Assembly: GCA_015680685.1 (NCBI GenBank)
Contig: MNCI01005810.1
Coordinates: 615,074-679,073, forward strand
Direction: 5' to 3'
DNA length: 64,000 nt
DNA from: Gnetum montanum
Lineage: Eukaryota > Streptophyta > Gnetopsida > Gnetales > Gnetaceae
Shown here: positions 23,078-34,678 of the stretch, piece after piece
Layout: each line of letters starts with the position of its first letter
Numbering within the stretch: the first letter of the stretch is position 1
Translations under genes and position numbers: made by a program
Notes under the pieces: generated by a model
The model's input: the letters and a program-made list of their open reading frames with translations, nothing else
What the model was told of the DNA's origin: nothing
Databases searched by the model: none

Positions 23078-23480
23078 CCCAGCGTATACGCCCAGCGTGT
23101 ATGCTCAAATTCTCAGCGTATACGCCCAGCGTATACGGCCAGCGTATACGCTCAGGTTCACAATGTATATGCCCAGCGTACACGCCTCACATGTACGCCT
23201 AGCAGGTACAACCAATGTATATGCCAGGCATGGAGACAGCACTGCAGAACAAGACTTGGCACAAGGCAGCAAACATCAATGTATACGCCCCAGCGTATAC
23301 ACCTAGCACATCAGCATGTGTGTCCCAGCGTATACGCCCCAGCGTATATGCCCAGCATCCCCCAGCGTATACGCCAGCATCCACAACATCTACGCCCAAG
23401 TTCGCATATGCCCAACAGCTCCAGCGTATACGCCCATAGTCTACACTCGCTGCAAACAACGTATACGCCCAGCAAATATA
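23078..23480 (+). repeat. GCGTATACGC palindrome array in LTR U3
   Basis: More than a dozen copies of CAGCGTATACGCCC or its decayed forms lie upstream of the LTR TATA box. The 10-bp core reads the same on both strands. The matching block in the 3' LTR is 39539-39970. Density and position suggest bound sites in the promoter, which is inference. Confidence 0.85.
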
Positions 23481-23565
23481 ACATATTATACACTTGTAAA
23501 TTTTACGCTCTTGCACCCGGTCAATGCACCATGTGTCTCCCAACCCGAGTCCGTTGTCAAAACCC

Positions 23566-23575
23566 TGTATAAAAG
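23566..23575 (+). promoter_or_regulatory. LTR TATA box
   Basis: TGTATAAAAG is preserved in all family-1 LTRs seen (40068-40077 plus; reverse at about 42575, 8206 and 3396). It lies about 590 bp from the LTR end, so R-U5 is roughly 560 bp. Confidence 0.8.
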
Positions 23576-24159
23576 CCCAATTTTTGCACTAGATCCAGAT
23601 GGTTGGCAAAATTCCCAAAGCACACCAGAGAGCAAAGACGCTGCGAACCAGAGCACAAAACCTTTTACGCTGGACAACCCTGTACGCTGAGAATACAGCC
23701 TCTACGCTATGCTTACAGTGTAAACCAGCCACAATCATCCTTGCATCCACCAGGGCTTTTCGTCTGCCTTGTGTTCCAGTCACAACTGCGTTAGACTGGT
23801 GCATTATACTTTCATTTTGTAATGTCATTGTTACATTTTCTTCCCAAAATCATTTACAGTTGCATTAATTGTTGCATGTATTCTGTTTTTGCTCGTTTAC
23901 CTTATGCTCTATTTGCATCGGTTATACTATTTACACTCTGATTTACACCCGTTACGCCATTTACGTATAACCCAGTGTATAGCACTTTGGTGTATGTTCG
24001 GGGAAATCCTTGTCTGATCCGCGTGTGGACCACCCAAGGTACTCTACCTCCGTTCATTCCAGCTCGCCCTCAGGTGAAGGTAGGGTCTTCTGTGCATGTC
24101 CTACGATCCCACGGTCTCTGTTTCCTTCCAGCCGGAGACCGACGATTTCAGACGGTATA

Positions 24160-24920
24160 GAAATTGCCGCTAGAAGGAGGTCCTCTGCCTAGAACATTAC
24201 CTACAAGCTTCCTAGCGTTTACGCTGCTGAGTGTTTACGCTGTTGACCATACGCCACTTCATTCTGAAATCTTCCCAGCGTTTACGCTGTTCAGTTTAAA
24301 ACCCAATCTGCAAACTATCTGGCATCTATGCTGCTTAGCGTCTACACTGTTTAGTTCAAACCCTTCCATCCATAAGTCTTCCAGCATCCACATTGTTTGC
24401 CACATGAGGGCTCTGTAAGATCCCCAACATCTACGCTACCGAGTATACGCTACACACTTTACGCTACAGATTTTCCTTACGCCATACACAAGACTGCTAA
24501 ATTTTACACTGCACTCCTTACGCTGTAGACTTCTCTATGCTGCCGTCCATTTATGCTACGCTTTTTAGGCCGTGGATTTTGTCTACGCTACACACTGAAT
24601 TTCTGAGATTCTGTTCATGCTACTCTCTTTACGCTGCAAACTCATTTACGCTACTGTTCATTTATACCACACTGTACATTGTAAAACCTATTTACGCTGC
24701 ACATTAACACTGTATATGCTGCTCAGCGTATACGCTGCACTCCTTACGCTGTAGACTTGTCTACGCTGACCCTATATGCTCCATCCCTATACACTGTCTA
24801 CGTTGTCATTATACGCTGGACGTTGAAGCGTATACGCTGCACGTTACCACATAAGTTTACGTTGTACTAAGTACACTAATTTCACATCTCTATACCGTGT
24901 CATACCCTCAACAGGTCATC
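24160..24920 (+). other. Primer site and leader of element B
   Basis: After a 5-bp spacer the putative primer-binding site begins at 24165 (TGCCGCTAGAAGGAGGTCC). A has TGGCGCTAGGAGGGCC (41962-41977, minus) and E has TGGTGCTAGAAGGAGAGCC, so the ancestral start was TGGCGCTAG. I do not assign the tRNA. The leader (24200-24880) has no reading frame. It consists of repeated ACGCTG-type units (TTTACGCTGC, CTACGCTG) and a few full GCGTATACGCTG palindromes. Confidence 0.75.
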
Positions 24921-27138
24921 ATGAACCCTGCAAACACCACCGCTACAACTGCTCAAGTCACTGACATGGTAAGCACCATGGCTACCCAACAGCTCATCAT
25001 TCCACAGCCGATAGTACAACCCACAGCGGGGCCCTGCCAGTTCCTAAGGTTGCAAGGGAGAAACCCAACCTCTAACATTATAACCCAGGACCAGTACAAC
25101 TTCATATGTGTGAAGATACAAGCTAGTCTAGCCGTAGATTAAGCCGAAATAGAGGTAAAGAGGCAGTACAAACTCTTCTATAGGGGGGACGTGAGTTCAT
25201 CCCTTCCTCGTATGATATAATCCCTGTTCTAGAGCAGTACTCAAAGCTCATCACATGACTCCTCCTGCAAAGGAGCCAGTCATTGGATCAACCTGCAGTA
25301 GATCTCCAACCAGAAGAGGAGGACGAGTTCGTTGCCCAATCTGAACACGAAGACTCCTATCACACCCTCAGCCCACAAACACACATCAACCCCATGTTCC
25401 ATCTAGGCATAGGGGAAGCCATGTCCCTCCAACCCCTTAGGTTCACCCAGGCGCAAGCACCTCCACCAGAAACATCTGCACTAGTTCATGTTCCTCCAGT
25501 AACTGACCCGCAATTCAGCATGCTCCCTCTCGCTATCATTCCCGCTGCAGCAGCAGGCCCATCCTCGCAAGCACCACCCCCACACAATAACATGGGAGCA
25601 ACCTTCTCACCTCAAGTGATAGGGATGTCACATGTGATACCAGCATCCACATCCGCCCACTACATCTCCCACATCCAAACGCACAGGGCCCCTTCCACCG
25701 CTGTAACCCAACAAGGGGTTCCTGGACAATATGTGACCATGCAATGGGCAGTGATGAGTGTGCCATCACATCAACCCTCTCACCACCACATGCCACCCCA
25801 CATGATTCCTCTCATGTATAGCCACAACTGCAGCAACAACAACCTCTCACGTATAATGTGCCATCCCTAGTTCCACACATTATAAACGTGCCACAAGCAC
25901 AACCATCGACCACACAGCTTTCAGCCTTTCAACCTACCATCCAACAGTCCAACCTGTACAATGTTTCACACCCCCAAGTTTCCATGTCACCTAGTGTCCA
26001 AGACTGGGCAAATGCCAAAAAATTAATGCAAGAACTAACTAACAAGGTAAAGCGCCTCAAAATGGCTACCGACAAAGAGCTGAAGGTAGTGGACTTCTAC
26101 CACGATGACCCCATCAGCCCTTCTGTCCCACCTCTAACCTTTCCCAAAGGCATATTGTTGCCAACACTAACTAAATATAATGGGGAGATGGACCCCAATG
26201 CTCACTTAATAATGTTTAGATTAGAATACGCATTACTCCAGGCATGGCCCCATGCCATTTTGCGAGTGTTCCCTATGTCCCTTGCCGCGAGAGCACTCGA
26301 TTGGTATCAGGCCCTGCCGAGGAATTCTATATTTTCCTTGGAAAAGTTGTTACATCAGTTCGTGACTAGGTTCAAATATAACTTGAAACCTGAGGCAACA
26401 TTGGACAGCCTTATACAGGTTAAACAAGCACCGCTTAAACCTGTACAAAAATTCATTCAGAGGTGGAGTGCCACTCTCAATGAGCTACACGAGCCGATCC
26501 CCCAGACATATCTGCTCACAATTCTAAAGGGGGCCATTAATAACTTCTTCAAATCGAAATTGTACTATCTTAATGTGCGTAACCTTAACCAAGCCTTCGT
26601 ACAAATCAAAAATATAGAAGAGGCGGCTCAAAATAGCCATGACCCTGCATACTTAGCCTTCAAAAATTAACACAATAAAAAGGATAAAGAGAAGGCTAAA
26701 GTAACCATAGCGGCAATAGCAGAAACGCAACAACCAAAAAAACTGTGAGTAGCCCCTACTAACTATACTAGACCTACACCCGTGACTGCACCAGAATCAT
26801 CATCATTGTAGAACCCAACACAAAGCCGTACGAGAAACTTTGAGAGGAAAGAACCCTCCCAATATACGTCGTTGCCTATGAAGCCATCCCAGCTATTCGA
26901 CCAACTACTGAAAGAAGGATTAATGAAACATAAACAGTTATCCCCCACGGCCATCTAGAGACATGATCAGTTCTGTCAACTTGTTCAGAACCCAAGCCTA
27001 ACAACGCTGGATGAGCCTCCAGTGCCCAAAGGTTTTAGAATCGATCGCTTCTGCAACTATCGCCAACGCAATGGGCATGGCACGGATTACTATTTCACCC
27101 TAAAGTAGGACATACAATGAATGATCGATGAAGGCCAA
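24921..27138 (+). pseudogene. Gag, element B
   Basis: Start chosen at ATG 24921 (MNPANTT), which matches the gag start of A (41299, MNIANTT) and stands in the same context. The N-terminal part is open to a stop at 25141. A conserved acidic stretch EDEFVAQSEHEDSYHTLSPQ (25320-25378) and a proline-rich linker follow. The Gag fold lies at 26050-26670 with PTLTKYNGEMDPNAHLI, ALDWYQALP and FIQRWSATLNEL. After a stop at 26669 come the basic tail and a zinc-box relic FCNYRQRNGHGTDYY (about 27048-27095), which lacks the final Cys. At least three stops and one frameshift are present. Confidence 0.88.
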
Positions 27139-27139
27139 N

Positions 27140-27392
27140 AGGTAGTGACAGCGGGAGGTACGTGCACTACATATGATTTTTGCGAGGCAGATGATGGTTG
27201 AGGCATGGATGCAGATGGAGTGGGAGGAACATGGACTACAAACGGCTCGTTAGGTGTTTGTTGTTTATATTCAGGGTAGACAGTGTTAATGTTGGATGTC
27301 TCGGGTTCATCATCAAAGCAGATTGTGTTGATAACGTACGACGCCTCTTTGGTGTTCAAAGGGTCTTTATACACCCCCATAGCCTGGTTCTG
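27140..27392 (-). other. Mis-oriented 253-bp segment between two single N
   Basis: Coding sequence of the gag-protease spacer (KDPLNTKEASYVINTI and PFVVHVPPT, SYVVHVPPA) reads on minus here, while everything around it in B reads on plus. Single N at 27139 and 27393 bound it exactly. Turned around, it fits the order seen in A (21499-21230) and E (57475-57540). The simplest reading is a small contig placed backwards during scaffolding. Confidence 0.85.
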
Positions 27393-27393
27393 N

Positions 27394-28870
27394 TCCTAAT
27401 GTTTACCAAGCCTCCACCTCACATATGCAAGGTAAACCTAGTCCTTATGTCATTAGGGTGTCCAGCCAATCGTCTGCCCAACCACATCCGACTGTTCAAC
27501 CACAACCCTGCCTAGCTCCATATATGATACGAATCCCAAGGTAACCTGAAGCTCCAAGACTAGCTCCACCTCCACACCACACACGCGAACACTTAGCAGA
27601 TAAGCTTACGCGTGAATGCTTAGAGAAGGAGCGTCAACGATTAGCTGTAGGGCCATCTAAACCTGCTCCACTCAACGTCGTACCCATGACATCACCCAAT
27701 AGTCAACCAAACACAGGCAACGAGGGTGAATCATCCAAAAAACATGACACATCTAAAACAATGGCTCCGAGCAAAAACGACGGACCAACAAAGCATGAAA
27801 TAAAACTGTTGGGGCCAATGGACCTAGTCATCGCTGATGCAAACGCCCCCAACAGTAGAGACTTGGCAACGGCTTTAACACAAGTCACACAAGCACTCAA
27901 GTAAAAGAACACTTCGCTAAGTTCGTATGACTTGGTTCTTACATCCCAAACACATCGTGAAGCTTTGGTACGCATGTTAACGTCGATCCCAGTAAGCAAG
28001 AACTTGCCCCCAAACGAACCATCCATTCATGCGGTAATGTACTCGCCCCAAGGGTCAACTTCCAAACCACTAAGCTTCCACAACGATAACATTAAAGTGG
28101 ATAAGAAAATAGGGGAGGTAACAACAGCCCCCATTTTCATAATGATACACATAAATCAGTTCAAGATACATAGGGTCCACATAGACGATGGAGCTGCTAC
28201 GAACGTGGTACCATACCCCATCATTGAACAACTAGGGTTGATGGAGTTAATCAAACCAACTGCAACTACATGTTTAAAATCATTTAGCGGGTCATGCATG
28301 ATGGTCAAAGGTATAGTGACCTTAGACTTCATAGTGGGGGACCAGTTCCCCACATCTGCCGACTTCGTGGTGGTCGATGAAATGCCATGATTCAACCTGA
28401 TATTAGGAAGACCCTGGTTGGCCCAACTGAAAGTGGTCTCATCCCCTATACATCAAGAAATTCACCTACCTTATGAAGGTGGTGAAATCATTATACATGG
28501 GGAAGTGGCTACACCTATTGTTTCATCACACACGGACATGGACCAAGGCTCAGAGTTTGAACTCGAAAAGCCTAGCTGAAACCACATAAACGAATGACAA
28601 CTGATAGGCAGTAATCCAAATCCACCTAAAATAGAAACACCTGCACCTAACATTGTACATACTCCTTCTCAATTAGAAACTAACACAGAACTCGCCACAG
28701 ATACTAAAACATCTAAAAACACTAACGTAGAAGCCATTCCATCAAACGTCCCTTGGGCTAAATTACCATTCGACATGATCAGCGAAGGGGATGCTAAATA
28801 TAGAATCATACCCATTGACACATCGCCTAACATTAAAAAGAAAAGAATCAAAAAATCCCTAAAATAATAC
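27394..28870 (+). pseudogene. Gag-protease spacer and aspartic protease, element B
   Basis: The spacer (to about 27930) has SPYVIRVSS and APYMIRIPR units and a charged helix (HTREHLADKLTRECLEKE). Protease follows: the active-site box VHIDDGAATNV is at about 28175-28205, then DFIVGDQFPTSADFVVVDE, a stop at 28388 (CGA to TGA), and HLPYEGGEIIIHGE. The tail runs to a stop at 28867 with IKKKRIKKSLK, matched in C by IKMRKIKKLL. The antisense gene faces it beyond the repeat island. Confidence 0.85.
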
Positions 28871-28889
28871 CATCTCAATATGTCCTAAA

Positions 28890-29135
28890 CGACGTTAAAC
28901 TACAACTGTCCGAAATGATGTTAAACTACAACAAATCAGAAAAAAACATTAAACTACACTCCCTGTCTGGAACGACGTTAAACTATCATGTCCACAATGA
29001 CATAAAACTAGCCACGATCAGAAATGGTCGATCAACCAAGAAACCCACCCACCTTATCCGAAATGTTACTTGTTTACAACTAGGGCCCGAAATGGCCTTA
29101 AACTACGCATGGGGCCCGAAATGGCCTTAAACTAG
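28890..29135 (-). repeat. AGTTTA repeat island, protease side, element B
   Basis: On plus, units read GACGTTAAACTACAACTGTC, then GGCCCGAAATGGCCTTAAACTA (29087-29107 and 29111-29132), the reverse complement of the A island at 19350. It lies between the protease stop and the 3' end of the antisense gene. Confidence 0.8.
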
Positions 29136-29409
29136 ATCACAGACTTGCACTTTGTTTTCCTCTTTCATTTATCATTACGATTTATAATTACATACGCACA
29201 TTACACTTAAAACAAAAAAATAATAATAAACCAAAATATTTTACATTGCCATGTCGTGTGTGCAATCAAGCTCAAAATCAACAAAAAAATTTTATACATT
29301 CAATGCTGTATGATTATAAGTGTCAACCGTTTCCGTCCATCTCAAAATTTTCAATTTACAATTCCCGTATCAATTTGAGTCAGCATTGTTCCAAAGGCAA
29401 AACTAAAAA

Positions 29410-32400
29410 CTAAGCATCTGGGATGGGAGGATCGTCCCCTTTAGATCCACCGACGTCAGGGGCCCCAACTCCACTGGGGCCAGCTACTTGGGCATCTTCA
29501 TCGCCTTCATCCTGAAAATACAAAAGGAGACAACCAATATAAGAATAAGAGAATGCCAAAATTTCAAACATTATTCAGCAAATCAATTTCATAATGACAA
29601 AATGCTTACCATAATAGATCCCCCCAAGCCAAATTCCAGTTGACAAAGGATTTCCTTTTCCGAGACACTAGCCCAATCTATCTCACCAAGGCCTAGGTCA
29701 ACATCTGCCAAGGCCTTTCCCTTGTCAACAGCTGACCAGGTAGGAAGTTTCAGAAGAAATTCACCCACAGACACTTCCCCAGAAGCAATCATAATCACCC
29801 TGGTAGGTGACTCCATCTTGACAGTTGTGTTTTGGGTAAAAGTATCAAAGGCAGAACACAAACCCAAACCCTCCACAAACATTTCTAGTTGCTACTTTTC
29901 AGTAGACACTTCTTTTAATGACTTCTTGTAGTGATGTTTGTGATTCTTCTCATCCTGACCCCACTTGAGAACCTTGTAAGTGAAGGCTTTCCAATCTTGA
30001 CATTTGAGGTTCAGGAGATCAATTTGGGCTTTACGCTCTGCCATTCTCCAAGTCAATGACGAATGACGATTTAGTAGATTCCAATATCTGGTATACGTAA
30101 CCTCGAACATTCTCCAAGAGCGATCACTGCTTAGTTTGGCAGCGGCAAACTCGTACCAAGCCTTAAGATCATCACGTTCAACTGATAATTCGGAGACTTC
30201 CTTTTCCTTCGTCTAAATCTGTAGCCACAACTATTCAATGGAACACCTGCAAGTCCATAGTGACTTGGCGTTGTGTACTAGACCTTTTGCCACCTCATCA
30301 TAAATAGGCCTTGGCACCTACTCCACCTCTGGGGATAGTGAGGGTAAAGTCTCTATGTTGATTGTCTCAGAGGGATCCCACCTCAACTTGGCACCTATGC
30401 ATATGAAAAGATCAAATGTTAAGAAAATAGAAACAGGGTGTGACATTCTAAAACGGCAAATGATTTAAAAACGTTATACCTATTTTGGGGTGGACCTCCT
30501 GAATTCGTTCGACAACTTCTTCTGTGATGCCAGCCACAAAATCCATCTTACTTGGCATTTCCATCCAAGTAAATGGTTCACGGGTGCAGGATGAACTAAC
30601 CTCTGTGGTCCTCTCAGGGGGAACCATCTTCATGTGTATGTCTAAGCGCACCATCCTGGTTTCGTTGCCTTCGTCTGGAAGAAATGAAAACATGAAAATA
30701 AAAGATCATACAAATGACAACTAACGAAGCAATATAAAGTAAAATAAAAAGAAAACATACCGTGCTCCTTGTCACCTTCTGGGGGATCCCCTAAGTCTAG
30801 ATTTCCCTTGAGAAAGCTACTGAACATTTGGTTGACACCATCTTGATCATCCAACGGCTCAGTTTCTGTGGTGTTTTCCTTTAACTCCTCTATTCCTCCT
30901 CCCTGATCCTTCTCCACATTTTCCTCTTCATTATTCCGCTCCATGTTGGTCTCCTCCTCCTCAGTAATGGTTTCTAATCGTTGCTTCCTCACTTCTCAAA
31001 TCAAGCCAAAGACATCAGTGACATGTAAGCGATTGAAGAAAAAATTATGAGCAAAACAAAAACAATAAAGCAATAAGTGGGTGAAGTCTACATACCGGGC
31101 ATCTTGAATCGTATGCGCTTTACCCATGGCTCGCTCACATTTGAAACTTCCCCAGTTGGGCGTTCGTGTCTTTTCAGCTTTGATTTGGCCTAGCCAACGG
31201 TTTCTTTGATAACCTACTCAGCTCTTCTTGCAATGAGGGGCACATCATCTGGCTCTAATCCCAAACTATCACGAGTGTGAATTGAGGTACCCAATGATCC
31301 CCTAGTCATAAAAGACATGGACTCATCAATGCCCTCAGGAGCATCTTGGAACTTGGCTATTTCGAACAAGTGGTTGATCCACGGGCGGGATAGTTGACCC
31401 CGATCCCATAAAACAAACTTGTTTTCTGTGTAGACTACCAGAAACTCGGCAAAGCGACGAAGGTAACCAGAGAAGAAGGCAAAGGTGAAGTGGGACTACG
31501 CTTCAACATTCGAGCGTAATCACACTATCTCCTTGTGCATGCCCGACAACAAAAATTGGGCTCAATTATAGCACATACCAGTTTCTAGGATAGTTCGCAT
31601 GACGCGTATAGCCTCAACCCAAGACTCCGTACCTGGGAAAGGATTTTGGGAAATACCTATGCCCTAAATAGGGGATACAGTCCATTTACCTTCTCAACCT
31701 TTGCTTTCCCCTACATCAGGAATCCCTTGGTACCCTTGGCCAGGCCCAACCAGTCCTCCAATTCATGCACCGTTTGGAGCTCTTTATGAGCCCTGTCTAA
31801 AACTACACTTATGCCATCTGCCGGTACCCCAAAAAAGTTTGAAAAGAATTCAGGCGACAGATGGAAAACTACCTTAACACCCTTAATCCGGGTGCTGTAG
31901 TAGGAGACAGACTCATTAAAGGAATCCACGATCCCGATCATTTCTGCTATAGATACATCAAGACTCGGGGTCGTGAAGATCTCCATAAGGCCAGAATTAT
32001 CTAAGAAATGAACAATAGATGGTGGGGCATGGTTACGCAACCATTTTTGAGCCTTAGTCACCTCCCTGAACTTCATTGACAGGGTTGTCTCAGTTCGCCC
32101 AGTTGTGATAGGGTCCCCACCAGGAGGTACATCAACTGCAAATGCAATTTAAGATTTTCGTATCAGTATAACTCTCGGAAGTTAAACAAACATGTTAGCA
32201 CATCTAGGAAATGTTCTCATTTACTATTAGTTGTCAACTTGGATGTGCTACCGGAGTCACAAGGGAAGACCGGTCCATTGTCTGACCAGTCTTCATGCAG
32301 CCACCCACGAGCTTTGCACATCGCGAATGCTCTAGAGAACTGTCTATGAAAATGAACGATCACGTCCTTTGTTTGACCCAATACGGTTCCACGAAGGGTG

Positions 32401-33955
32401 GGACCTACCATAAAAGTCTCTAGAGCAGTGCAAGCAAGAGCAAGTCCTTCGTCCTCAATGCACGTCCTGTCCGGGTTAACTTTAGGCCTACAAAAAAATA
32501 GATGTCAAAACAGAAACAAATACCAAATGATGAAGAGAAAAAATAAACTCAAACGGTCCTACCTATCCACCCGGTACAAGGTGCCAGGGGAGTTCTAGAA
32601 CAATGTGTGCACGCGTGCAGCTATGAATACAGTGTTGTTGAGGTAGTCCAACCCTCGTGGCAACTGTGCCCACACGCGCGCTAACGAGCGTGTAGACCTG
32701 GGCCCGCAGGTAGAACCATCCTCATTAACAAACGGCCCCTCGTCAATGTCTTCTATGAAGATCATGACACCCTCCACAGCTCCCGGCAGCATCACCTCAA
32801 GCACACTTCGCGCCACCAATTCACTTAGCTGCGAACAGATCATCACTTCGAAGTTGTCTAGCATGAAGGCCAAGAATTCACATGCACCTTCTCTGAACCA
32901 GACCCCATTGTTGTCCACAGTTAGATCCAGGGTAGGTTCATCAGCCTCAACGGGGCCAAACCATGTTAGCACCCCAACGAGCTCAACAACGAGGAGAAAA
33001 GGCTTACTATCCCTGCAAGTAATCAAGATGCCACGATAAATCAGCCATGCATCAAAACTACGCAAAAAACAAAGGTTCACATCGTAGACTGACACTTAGA
33101 AAAATTTCCTAACTATTTACACTCGGCGTATACGCTGCTAAACCTAGCATATACGCTGTCAAAATTTTTTTACGCTCGGCGTATACGCTGCCTGACCTAG
33201 TGTATACGCTGACAACCAACTATTTATGCTATCACCCGAAACTCTTACGTTCAGCGTATACGCTGAAGAAACCCTCAGCGTATATGCCATAGAAGTGGCC
33301 AACGTAAATAGTCTACGCTAGACACTGAACAAATAGTTTACACCGGAAACATGAAAAACAAGTCTACGTTGTCATACTTAAAAGGACAACTGTGTACGCT
33401 CAGCGTATACGCTGTAGAAACCCTCAGCATATATGCCGTCATAGCGTAGATCGTCTACGCTGATAAAATAGAAAGCTTACGCTGACAAAATAGAACTTCG
33501 TGCATAGAAAACTTATTACGCCGTATAGCCTTTAGCGTATACGCTGATGCAATCGTCTACGCTTCATGCAAGAAAAAGTGATGACGTTGTGCACTGAAAA
33601 TAGATTACGCTATGACAGTCTACGCTAACCCAACTTTACACTATGAATTTACGCTTGGCGTATACGCCGACGTCTCTACACTAAAATTTACGCTTGGCGT
33701 ATACGCCGATGTCTCTACGCTAAACTTTACGCTCAACGTATACGCCGAAACCCTCTACGAGACTGTCTACGCTACGAAGCATGCACAAGAAAAAATAACT
33801 AACAGAGACAGGATTAGAGCCTACCTATGTGATGATCCAGGCCATGAAGGAATCCTTGGCCGAGGTAGGCACTGCAGCATGGCTTCACTCTCCTCTGCAA
33901 AGGTCAAGTCAGGACCCTTCCTCCCCTGGCCTTCCACTTCCTTGCCTTTCCCCAT
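29410..33955 (-). pseudogene. Antisense eight-exon gene, element B copy
   Basis: Exons on minus: 33955-33825, 33012-32563, 32487-32225, 32135-31096, 31005-30761, 30674-30480, 30394-29610, 29511-29410. Five lengths (131, 450, 195, 785, 102) equal those of A and C. Exon 3 is shorter by 6 nt than A, and exon 5 lacks 6 nt plus 1 nt. Intron 3 keeps a good acceptor (TTTGCAG), unlike A and C. Exon 2 is open except for one stop (LF*NSP), exon 4 is open over 32076-31711, and exon 7 shows WRMFEVTYTRYWNLLNRHSS. The acidic exon 5 has LDDQDGVNQMFSSFLKG. The 1-nt loss at the exon 5 start and several stops make it a pseudogene. Of the three family-1 copies its exons have the fewest stops. Confidence 0.87.
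33115..33780 (-). repeat. GCGTATACGC palindrome array in intron 1 of the antisense gene (B)
   Basis: CTCAGCGTATACGCTG units at about 33121, 33179, 33255 and 33397, with many decayed relatives, fill the 812-bp first intron. Same place as in A and C. Confidence 0.85.
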
Positions 33956-34222
33956 CTCGGCATCTTCTACGTTGAGATTAACACTTTACGCTGAAGGTTG
34001 AAACTCTTTACACTGACACTAGAACGTCTACGTTCTGCGCCTACACTAACGTTTGGTCTTTGGCGTCTACGCTCAGGGTTTGGGTTATACGCTCACGATC
34101 AGGTTTACGCTTACGCCAGGGTTTGATAGTTTACGCTTACGCTGGGAAGCTTACGCTGTAAAGTTTACGCTTAGCCTCTTATGCTCACAATGCAAAATAA
34201 CAACAAATGACGCCCCTCCCCC

Positions 34223-34262
34223 TTTATATAGCGCTCCGCCGTCGCTGCCGCTGCTGCTTACG
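34223..34262 (-). promoter_or_regulatory. TATA promoter of the antisense gene, element B
   Basis: The TATA box is at 34223-34230 (TATATAAA on minus), preceded by GCGC and a GC-rich CCGCCGTCGCTGCCGCTGCT block on plus (34236-34257), then an AT-rich run to 34370. The conserved ATG is 268 bp downstream. Confidence 0.7.
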
Positions 34263-34440
34263 CTGCCACCTCCCGATTTGCTACTTTTTGCTACTTTTGC
34301 TTTTTTTACTTATTTTTCGCCAATAATTTGCTCAAAAATAATAAAAAACTATATATATATTTAAAATAAAATAGAAATCACTACATCCCGGTTCCCCTGT
34401 GAACCCCATTCCAGGCATTTACGCCGAACATTCCAGTGTG

Positions 34441-34678
34441 AACTGCCACCCACGGCCTGGTATGGCCTTAAACTACCATTACGGCCCAATATGGCTGCGA
34501 TGGCCCGGTACGGCCTTAAACTACCATATACAAACCCACCACGGCCCGGTATGGCCTTAAACTGCCACATATGAACCCATTATGGCCTGGTAAGGCCTTA
34601 AATTGCCACCTGCAGATTACATGTGGCCCGGTAAGGCGTTAAACTACCACTCACGGCCCGATACGGCCTTAAACTGCC
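34441..34678 (+). repeat. AGTTTA repeat island, RT side, element B
   Basis: Six or more units of the form CGGCCCGGTATGGCCTTAAA followed by CTACCA or CTGCCA, spaced 40-50 bp apart. It separates the divergent antisense promoter from the start of the RT frame. Confidence 0.8.

Larger units (their letters stand above)
22937..24159 (+). repeat. 5' LTR of element B
   Basis: 1223 bp. Starts TGAAACACCATAATAATTTT and ends GATTTCAGACGGTATA, where the expected CA is now TA. U3 has the palindrome array, then TATA (23566-23575). U5 ends in the block shared with all family-1 LTRs. It differs from the 3' LTR (39394-40663) by scattered transitions and small gaps, so the insertion is not recent. Confidence 0.9.

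Noticed and set aside
23097-23572. Reading frames with repeated YTPSVHA/YAQRIRPA-type peptides
   Set aside because: They are translations of the GCGTATACGC array in LTR U3. The same peptides appear in several frames and both strands (also 39479-39983, 8377-8675, 47371-48110).
7609-24159. Apparent giant inverted-repeat transposon: LTR-like ends at 7609 and 24159 face each other
   Set aside because: Target duplications pair 7609 with 43185 and 22937 with 40663. The inverted look comes from nesting elements of opposite orientation.
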